Source: Deltaproteobacteria bacterium (GTDB taxonomy: Bacteria > Desulfobacterota > Desulfobacteria > Desulfobacterales > B30-G6). From it: a stretch of DNA of 9,124 nt. A model generated the notes under the pieces. It was not told the DNA's origin, made no database searches, and saw only the letters and a list, made by a program, of their open reading frames with translations. This document shows, one piece after another, positions 4,506 through 9,124 of this stretch. The stretch is taken from assembly GCA_003647375.1 (NCBI GenBank), contig QMMS01000184.1, positions 1 through 9,124 on the forward strand. Direction: 5' to 3'. A program made the translations under genes and the position numbers. Every line of letters starts with the position of its first letter. The first letter of the stretch is position 1.

Positions 4506-6389
4506 TTAGTACATCGCCTCGATGAGATCACCAAAAGCTTCGTTGATAAAACCGCGTTTGACCTTCATGGTGGGGGTAACCTCACCATCCTCTTCATAGA
4601 GTTTTTTCGGCAGGATGGTAAATTTTTTGACCCGTTCTACACGGGACAGGGATTCATTGACGGCTTTGATTTCGCCGTCGATAAGTTTGTTGATGTCTTC
4701 GTGTTGGGTGAGATCTTTGTAGGTGGAAAACTGAACCTTGTGGTCCTGGGCAAATTTGACGACATTGTCTTCATCGATGATAATCAGGCAGGACAGAAAC
4801 TTGCGCCGGTCTCCAATGATCACGGCGTCGTTGATATAGAGACTCGCTTTGAGTTTGTTTTCAATGTACTGCGGGGTAATGTTTTTCCCTCCCGCCGTGA
4901 CAATTATATCTTTCTTGCGGTCTGTGATGGTCAGGAATCCGTCCTCGTCAATGGTCCCCACGTCTCCGGAATGGAGCCAGCCATCCACGATGGTTTCAGC
5001 AGTTGATTCCGGGTTCTTGAAATAGCCCATGAACACACCGGGCGATTTGACGAGTATTTCTCCGTCATCGGCGATTTTGATTTCAACCCCTTTCAGGGGC
5101 AAACCCACCGATCCAAATTTAACGTGTCCGATTTCGGAGGTTGTGGTGACGCCGGTACCCTCGGTCTGGCCATAGCCCTCCACCAGGTTCACACCGATGG
5201 AATGAAAAAAATGGAGAATTTCCGGTGCAATGGGTGCCGCGCCGGAGTAGGCGACCCGAACGCGGTCGAATCCCATCCGTTCCTTGAGTTTTCGGAACAC
5301 GACAAAGTGGGCAAGGCCGAAAAGTGTTTTAAGAAAGAACGGAATTGGTTCAAAATTCATTTCGAGGGTGGCGCGTTTCTTGCCGACTTTCATGGCCGCC
5401 CCGAACACGAGCCGTTTGAACCAGGTGGCATCGGACATGCGGATCATGATGGCGGAATAGTACTTTTCCCATATTCGCGGCACCGCGTGTGCAACGGTGG
5501 GGGAAATTTCGATCATGTTGTCGACAATCGTATCCGGGCTCTCGATAAAATTAACGATATGGCCGATCTGAAAGTGGGCCAGAATGGTAAAGAGCTGTTC
5601 AAAAATATGACACAGGGGCAGAAATGACATGATGTCATCGTCGTCATACATGGGGTTGTTGGATGTAAGGGCACTTCCCATCCAGACGCAGTTGCGATGT
5701 GACAGCATGGCCCCCTTGGGAGGACCGGTGGTCCCGGATGTGTAGATGAGTACGGACAGATCTTCGGGATCGATCCGGTCAATTCTTCTTTGAAACATGT
5801 CCGGTTTTTCCCGGGCCGTCTTTTCTCCCAGTTTCAGCAGATCATCGAAAGACATTACCATGGGGTCGTCGAACCGGCGCAGGCCTTCGGTGTCCCAGAC
5901 GATTACCTTTTTTAAAGCGGGCGCGTTTTCTCGAAAATGAAGCCACTTGTCCAGCTGTTCTTCATTTTCGGCAAATAAGAATTTGGCATCGGCGTTGGAC
6001 ACTACATATTCGACCTGCTGCCAGGCGTTGGTAGAATACACACCGGCGGCACCTGCGCCACAGCATTGAATGGCAACGCTTGCGTAGACCCATTCCGGGC
6101 AGTTGTCCCCGATAATGGCGGCACAGTCGTCTTTTTCGAGCCCCAGGGCCATCAGTGCGCAGGCAATCTTTTTGACATTTTCATGATATTCGTTCCAGGT
6201 GATGTCATGCCAGAGCCCAAATTCCTTCTTGCGCATGGCAGTCCGGGGGCCCCAGTTTTTGACGGCTGCCAGAAATGCGGCCGGCACGGTCTGGTTTTGT
6301 GTGTTCATTGAGTTTGTTGAGTTCATTGAGTTTGTTGTGTTCGTTGGTTTATTGAGTTCGTTGGATTCATTGTGTTTGATTGCGGACAA
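4506..6389 (-). CDS. AMP-forming long-chain fatty-acyl-CoA synthetase
   Basis: 627 residues. It activates a carboxylic acid to its CoA thioester through an acyl-AMP intermediate. Motifs in order: YTSGTTGPPKG phosphate-binding loop (216-226), EGYGQTE (404-410), WLHSGD (471-476), TDRKKDIIVTAGGKNITP (489-506), and the C-terminal lysine in TPTMKVKRG (K609). Length and GGKNITP place it with the long-chain (FadD15/ACSBG-like) group. The start is TTG at 6387-6389: GAGGA lies six bases upstream, while the in-frame ATGs at residues 22 and 28 have no ribosome site. Residues 6-32 (NESNELNKP, then NSMNSTNSMNTQ) are encoded by a nonamer repeat array and precede the normal domain start near 34. It is last in the binding-protein/livG/livF operon, which suggests it activates the imported substrate. 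It is probably cytoplasmic or membrane-associated. The chain length of the substrate cannot be assigned. Confidence 0.93.
   Translation of the reverse strand: MSAIKHNESNELNKPTNTTNSMNSTNSMNTQNQTVPAAFLAAVKNWGPRTAMRKKEFGLWHDITWNEYHENVKKIACALMALGLEKDDCAAIIGDNCPEWVYASVAIQCCGAGAAGVYSTNAWQQVEYVVSNADAKFLFAENEEQLDKWLHFRENAPALKKVIVWDTEGLRRFDDPMVMSFDDLLKLGEKTAREKPDMFQRRIDRIDPEDLSVLIYTSGTTGPPKGAMLSHRNCVWMGSALTSNNPMYDDDDIMSFLPLCHIFEQLFTILAHFQIGHIVNFIESPDTIVDNMIEISPTVAHAVPRIWEKYYSAIMIRMSDATWFKRLVFGAAMKVGKKRATLEMNFEPIPFFLKTLFGLAHFVVFRKLKERMGFDRVRVAYSGAAPIAPEILHFFHSIGVNLVEGYGQTEGTGVTTTSEIGHVKFGSVGLPLKGVEIKIADDGEILVKSPGVFMGYFKNPESTAETIVDGWLHSGDVGTIDEDGFLTITDRKKDIIVTAGGKNITPQYIENKLKASLYINDAVIIGDRRKFLSCLIIIDEDNVVKFAQDHKVQFSTYKDLTQHEDINKLIDGEIKAVNESLSRVERVKKFTILPKKLYEEDGEVTPTMKVKRGFINEAFGDLIEAMY
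6301..6380. repeat. Nonamer tandem array inside the acyl-CoA synthetase N-terminus
   Basis: Nine units on the + strand: GTGTTCATT, GAGTTTGTT, GAGTTCATT, GAGTTTGTT, GTGTTCGTT, GGTTTATT (8 bp), GAGTTCGTT, GGATTCATT and GTGTTTGAT. Because most units are 9 bp, the array stays open and encodes repeating N-S-M/T triplets; the one 8-bp unit changes the reading phase from NE(S/L) to TN(S/T). Four related units in the opposite orientation lie at 6401-6436. Confidence 0.85.
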
Positions 6390-6419
6390 ACAATTTCCTC
6401 AACCCAATGAACCCAACAA
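6358..6419 (-). promoter_or_regulatory. Stem-loop enclosing the start site of the acyl-CoA synthetase
   Basis: On the minus-strand transcript, bases 6419-6401 can pair with 6376-6358 over 19 positions: 16 Watson-Crick, 2 G:U and 1 mismatch. The 24-nt loop (6400-6377) contains GAGGA (6400-6396) and the TTG start (6389-6387). The stem is built from oppositely oriented nonamer repeats, and further downstream units (6319-6336) could compete for the same upstream arm. Whether this exposes or limits the ribosome site is unknown. Confidence 0.55.
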
Positions 6420-6436
6420 GCCCAATAAACATATTA
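6401..6436. repeat. Nonamer array upstream of the acyl-CoA synthetase
   Basis: Units AACCCAATG, AACCCAACA, AGCCCAATA and AACATATTA on the + strand, that is, inverted relative to the array at 6301-6380. The array fills most of the livF to acyl-CoA synthetase spacer. Confidence 0.75.
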
Positions 6437-6446
6437 ACCTATTAGA

Positions 6447-6487
6447 GCGGCGAAGCCGCGTATGATAAATTTGCGAAGCAAATTTAT
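6447..6487. repeat. 41-bp double-hairpin repeat, copy C
   Basis: GCGGC-GAA-GCCGC (6447-6459), the linker GTATG, and ATAAATTTGC-GAA-GCAAATTTAT (6465-6474 with 6478-6487, 10-bp stem). The TAA stop of the livF-type gene (6486-6484) lies in the outer arm of the AT stem, so the last translated codons run up to the repeat. In the transcript both loops become UUC closed by C-G. Confidence 0.88.
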
Positions 6488-7260
6488 CGCCATGCCTTCT
6501 TACGTTTCCAGCGCTGATATCCCTTGACGGAAGCCTCTGATTTGACTCCCATGTAGAACTCCTTGACGTCTTTGTCCTCCATTAAATCGCAGGCCTTGCC
6601 CTTCATGACAAAGCGGCCGTTTTCAATGATCAACCCGGTTTTCGAAACGCCCAGAGCCATACGGGCATTCTGCTCCACCAGCAGGATGGTCACGCCTTCG
6701 GCATTGATGGTCTTGATGATTTCAAAGATTTCCTTGACCAGAATAGGGGAGAGTCCCAGGGATGGTTCATCCAGGAAGAGAAGTTTTGGCCGGCTCATGA
6801 GTGCCCGCCCGATGGCCAGCATCTGCTGCTCGCCGCCGGAGAGGGTTCCAGCCCACTGGTTCACACGTTCCTTCAAAATCGAAAAGTAGCCGAACACCCT
6901 GTCAAGGTCCTGATCGATTTCTTTTTTATCTCTGCGGATGTAGGCCCCCATGAGAAGGTTTTCCCGGATCGTGAGCTCTTCGAACACTTCCCGGCCTTCC
7001 GGCACCAGGGTAATTCCCATGCGGACGATTTTGTCCGTGTCCATGCCGTCGATCCGTTTGCCCATGAATTCGATGGTTCCCTTGTCCGGCTGGTCCTCGA
7101 TGAGTCCCATGACGGTTTTCAGGATCGTGGATTTTCCGGCACCGTTATTTCCGAGAATGGCGGTAATACTGCCTTCTTCAACAGTTAAGGAAGCGCCCCG
7201 GATGGCATAAATCAGGTCGTAATAGGTTTCAATATTTTTTATTTCAAGCAGCGCACTCAC
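6484..7260 (-). CDS. livF: Branched-chain-amino-acid-type ABC transporter ATPase (LivF family)
   Basis: 258 residues; one of the two cytoplasmic ATPases that power a HAAT-family importer. Walker A GNNGAGKST (37-45), the LivF-typical LVPEGREVF (85-93), signature LSGGEQQ (140-146), Walker B LLFLDEP (160-166) and EQN (196-198) are all intact. The start is GTG at 7258-7260 with GGAG about 10 nt upstream, overlapping the end of the livG-type gene by 17 bp, which suggests translational coupling. The C-terminus carries a basic extra tail (SVKGYQRWKRKKAWR) of about 15 residues, as often seen (from memory) in livF genes next to acyl-CoA synthetases. The stop codon lies inside repeat copy C. The transported compound is not predictable; the neighbouring synthetase suggests a carboxylic acid rather than an amino acid. 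Confidence 0.93.
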   Translation of the reverse strand: MSALLEIKNIETYYDLIYAIRGASLTVEEGSITAILGNNGAGKSTILKTVMGLIEDQPDKGTIEFMGKRIDGMDTDKIVRMGITLVPEGREVFEELTIRENLLMGAYIRRDKKEIDQDLDRVFGYFSILKERVNQWAGTLSGGEQQMLAIGRALMSRPKLLFLDEPSLGLSPILVKEIFEIIKTINAEGVTILLVEQNARMALGVSKTGLIIENGRFVMKGKACDLMEDKDVKEFYMGVKSEASVKGYQRWKRKKAWR

Positions 7261-8032
7261 CGTCGTCTTCTCCCAGATAGGCTCGCAATACTTCAGGATG
7301 TGTCTGAACCTTTTGCGGTGTTCCCTCGGTAATGGTTTTCCCGAAATTCAATGTCAGGATACGATCCGAAATATCCATGACCATGGTCATGTCGTGTTCG
7401 ATGAGCAGGATGGTGATTCCTAGTTCGTCCTGGATATCCTTGACCCAGAAGATCATGTCCTGCTTCTCTTCTGCATTCATGCCGGCACAGGGTTCGTCCA
7501 GGAGCAACAGCTCCGGTTCCAGTGCCAGGGCTCTGGCCAGTTCGATCTGTTTCTGGGTACCGTAGGGCAGGCTACCCACGAATTTGTTCCGGGCCGCCTG
7601 GAGATCCAGGAGATCGATTATTTCTTCCACTTTTCTACGATGGGAAGCTTCCTCTTTTCCGGCAAAGGAATGTCTACCCCACAGAAAGGCGCCCTGGAAC
7701 AGACCGGTTTTCATATGCAGATGCCGGCCGATCATGATGTTTTCCATGGCGTTCATGTTGTTGAAGAGCTCGATGTTCTGGAATGTCCGGGCAATGCCCA
7801 TCTTGGCGATCTTGTCCGGCTTCTTGCCCCGGATATTTTGATCTTTGAAGAGTATCCGGCCCCTGTTGGGTTTGTAGATACCGTTGATGCAGTTGAAGAG
7901 GGTGGTTTTGCCGGCACCATTGGGACCGATAATGGCGTAGATCTCTCCCTTTTTGACCTCAAAAGAGATGTTGTCGAGTGCTTTTAATCCACCGAAACTG
8001 ATGGACAGATTTTTTACCTCAAAAAAAGCCAT
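7244..8032 (-). CDS. livG: Branched-chain-amino-acid-type ABC transporter ATPase (LivG family)
   Basis: 262 residues; the partner ATPase of the LivF-type protein. Walker A GPNGAGKTT (36-44), Q-loop RTFQN (82-86), signature region LPYGTQKQIELARAL (155-169), Walker B ELLLLDEP (174-181), the LivG-typical CAGMN after it, and the switch His in EHD (212-214). The signature reads LPYGTQ rather than LSGGQ, as is common in LivG, where LSYG-type variants are the rule. ATG at 8030-8032 has AGGA eight bases upstream. The C-terminus ends DDGECAA and overlaps the next gene. A 132-bp spacer separates it from the substrate-binding protein gene and holds hairpins that may lower expression of the ATPases relative to the binding protein. 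Confidence 0.93.
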   Translation of the reverse strand: MAFFEVKNLSISFGGLKALDNISFEVKKGEIYAIIGPNGAGKTTLFNCINGIYKPNRGRILFKDQNIRGKKPDKIAKMGIARTFQNIELFNNMNAMENIMIGRHLHMKTGLFQGAFLWGRHSFAGKEEASHRRKVEEIIDLLDLQAARNKFVGSLPYGTQKQIELARALALEPELLLLDEPCAGMNAEEKQDMIFWVKDIQDELGITILLIEHDMTMVMDISDRILTLNFGKTITEGTPQKVQTHPEVLRAYLGEDDGECAA

Positions 8033-8064
8033 GAACGTGAATCCTGCAGGTTAAAGATTGGCAT

Positions 8065-8099
8065 TGGAGGCTGGATTCCATTTCAGGTTCCAGCCTCCA
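8065..8099. promoter_or_regulatory. Strong intercistronic hairpin
   Basis: TGGAGGCTGGA (8065-8075) and TCCAGCCTCCA (8089-8099) form a perfect 11-bp stem with a 13-nt loop between the binding-protein and livG genes. Read in the direction of transcription it is followed by CAATGCCAATC, with no T run, so it is probably not a terminator. A stem here would protect the upstream binding-protein mRNA from 3' decay, as is known for other binding-protein operons. Confidence 0.6.
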
Positions 8100-8127
8100 T
8101 GTTTCAGTTTGCCATGCAGCAAATATA

Positions 8128-8168
8128 GCGACAACGTCGCGTCAAATAAAATCGCGAAGCGATTTTAT
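8128..8168. repeat. 41-bp double-hairpin repeat, copy D
   Basis: GCGAC-AAC-GTCGC (8128-8140), the linker GTCAA, and ATAAAATCGC-GAA-GCGATTTTAT (8146-8155 with 8159-8168). The AT stem extends to 12 bp (8144-8170). The TAA stop of the substrate-binding protein (8167-8165) is inside the outer arm, as in copy C. Confidence 0.88.
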
Positions 8169-9124
8169 TTTCCCATGGGAATGTATTCGGTTTTATTCCA
8201 GTAGGTCAGCACTTTCGTCTTGGCATCTTTTGTCGCTTGTCCAATAAAAACTTCCTGCTGGCCGATGCGGCACAATGGGTCATTGGCATCGAAGGGTTTA
8301 TAACTGACACGCCCCATGATGCCTTGGAAATTATCCATTTTCTCCAATTCCGCCACCAGTTTTTCACGGGTCAGATCCCGGCCCACGCGCTTCAGGGCTT
8401 CCACAAAGGGTTCCACAAAGCCGATACCCGCAGCAAAGGTGAGTCCCCACCGCTCTTCCTTGGCGGCAAATTTTTTGTAAGCATCATTATAATACTTTTT
8501 CATCAGCGGATGCGTCGGGTTGTTTACATCTTCGATGTTCCCGATGCCGATCAGCCCAGGATCCATCATACCAAAACTGGCCAGAATGGTGCCGGCATAA
8601 AGGCCTTTGGTGATGGCCATCATCAGGGGAACGTCGCCGCAGGTGGTGGTGGTCATCCACTGGGGCTCGAACTTCATGGCCTTGCCGGTGCCGATGAGGC
8701 GCGCCACTTGACCAGGGTTGACAAACAGGAGAACCGCTTCGGCTTTGGCTTTGCGGAATTTCATGATATAGGGCTTCATGTCCGTGTCCGCCACATTCAT
8801 GGGAATGTGTTCCACAAGCTCTATCCCGAATTTGGCTAGTTGCCACTGGGCGCCTTCCAATCCCTGTTTGCCGTAATCGTCATTCGCGTAGGCAATGGCG
8901 ATACGCTTGAAGCTGAGATTGCTGACGGCATATTGGGAAAGAACCTGGGCATCTCCCAGATAGAGGGGATACGTATTGAACATGTACTTGTTGGGTGGCT
9001 CGACCCAGTGCCGTGAACCGGCAGACATTCCCATCATTATAATTTTGCGTTCCATGAGATAATCTTTGACAGCCAGACCCGTTGCGGTACCCACACCCGA
9101 TACAAAGGCGAACATACCAGTTTC
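8165..9124 (-). CDS. Periplasmic branched-chain-amino-acid-type substrate-binding protein (5' end outside window)
   Basis: The frame is open from the window edge (9124) to TAA at 8167-8165 and gives 319 residues; about the first 90-110, with the export signal, are missing. It belongs to the type 1 periplasmic-binding fold (Peripla_BP_6/LivJ-like) that delivers ligand to HAAT ABC importers. Typical features: FAFVSGVGTATGLAV near the visible start, RIAIAYANDDYGKQG (74-88) forming the second-lobe beta-alpha unit, KAKAEAVLLFVNPGQVARLI, and a C-terminal region with GRVSYKPFDANDPL and VLTYW. Such GRV.Y...DH/N.. endings are seen in proteins that bind aromatic or short carboxylates as well as amino acids, so the ligand stays open. 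It is the first visible gene of the operon; permease genes would be expected upstream. Confidence 0.9.
   Translation of the reverse strand, partial: ETGMFAFVSGVGTATGLAVKDYLMERKIIMMGMSAGSRHWVEPPNKYMFNTYPLYLGDAQVLSQYAVSNLSFKRIAIAYANDDYGKQGLEGAQWQLAKFGIELVEHIPMNVADTDMKPYIMKFRKAKAEAVLLFVNPGQVARLIGTGKAMKFEPQWMTTTTCGDVPLMMAITKGLYAGTILASFGMMDPGLIGIGNIEDVNNPTHPLMKKYYNDAYKKFAAKEERWGLTFAAGIGFVEPFVEALKRVGRDLTREKLVAELEKMDNFQGIMGRVSYKPFDANDPLCRIGQQEVFIGQATKDAKTKVLTYWNKTEYIPMGK

Noticed and set aside
5124..5627. 167-codon plus-strand frame inside the acyl-CoA synthetase gene
   Set aside because: Antisense to conserved synthetase motifs; a composition shadow.
6301..6436. Possible CRISPR array or phage attachment site in the nonamer repeats
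   Set aside because: Units are 9 bp and contiguous with no spacers; nothing CRISPR-like or integrase-linked is present.
8065..8099. Rho-independent terminator between the binding-protein and livG genes
   Set aside because: The stem is strong but no T run follows it in the direction of transcription.

Overview
The window looks like chromosome from an anaerobic, fatty- or aromatic-acid-degrading bacterium, most likely a sulfate-reducing Desulfobacterota (Desulfobacterales-type). This is inferred from three things: beta-oxidation genes, a branched-chain-amino-acid-type (Liv/HAAT) ABC transporter joined to an acyl-CoA synthetase, and intergenic DNA dense in short palindromic repeats. No rRNA, tRNA, CRISPR array, transposase or phage gene was seen.

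Left part, + strand (1-2011): the 3' end of a 3-hydroxyacyl-CoA dehydrogenase gene, a 613-bp gap full of palindromes, then a complete thiolase gene. The gap holds a 198-bp imperfect palindrome, two copies of a 41-bp double-hairpin repeat, and a 17-codon ORF that may be the remnant of a lost acyl-CoA dehydrogenase gene. A repeat-rich spacer (2012-2355) follows.

Middle: two minus-strand regulatory or membrane genes, a PilZ-domain protein (3064-2747) and a two-helix membrane protein with a coiled-coil tail (2670-2356). Then an IHF-alpha/HU-type DNA-binding protein gene on the + strand (3295-3573). It ends at a bidirectional terminator that also serves a 49-codon minus-strand gene (3840-3691). 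From about 3900 to 4500 there is no gene, but there are a 158-bp AT-rich palindrome, a dRS3-like ATTCCC-N8-GGGAAT element and a tandem octamer.

Right part, minus strand (9124-4506): an apparent operon read as periplasmic substrate-binding protein (5' end cut by the window), livG-type ATPase, livF-type ATPase, AMP-forming long-chain acyl-CoA synthetase. The permease genes (livH/livM) are not in the window and are probably upstream of 9124. The arrangement suggests uptake of a carboxylic acid followed by CoA activation, with the hydroxyacyl-CoA dehydrogenase and thiolase able to act later in its oxidation. The substrate cannot be read from sequence.

The most notable signals are small. First, a four-copy, exactly 41-bp repeat of two hairpins with compensatory base changes, placed at gene boundaries, two copies containing a stop codon. 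Second, an inverted nonamer array that places the Shine-Dalgarno and TTG start of the acyl-CoA synthetase in the 24-nt loop of a 19-bp stem, and whose downstream half encodes an Asn/Ser/Thr-rich N-terminal extension.
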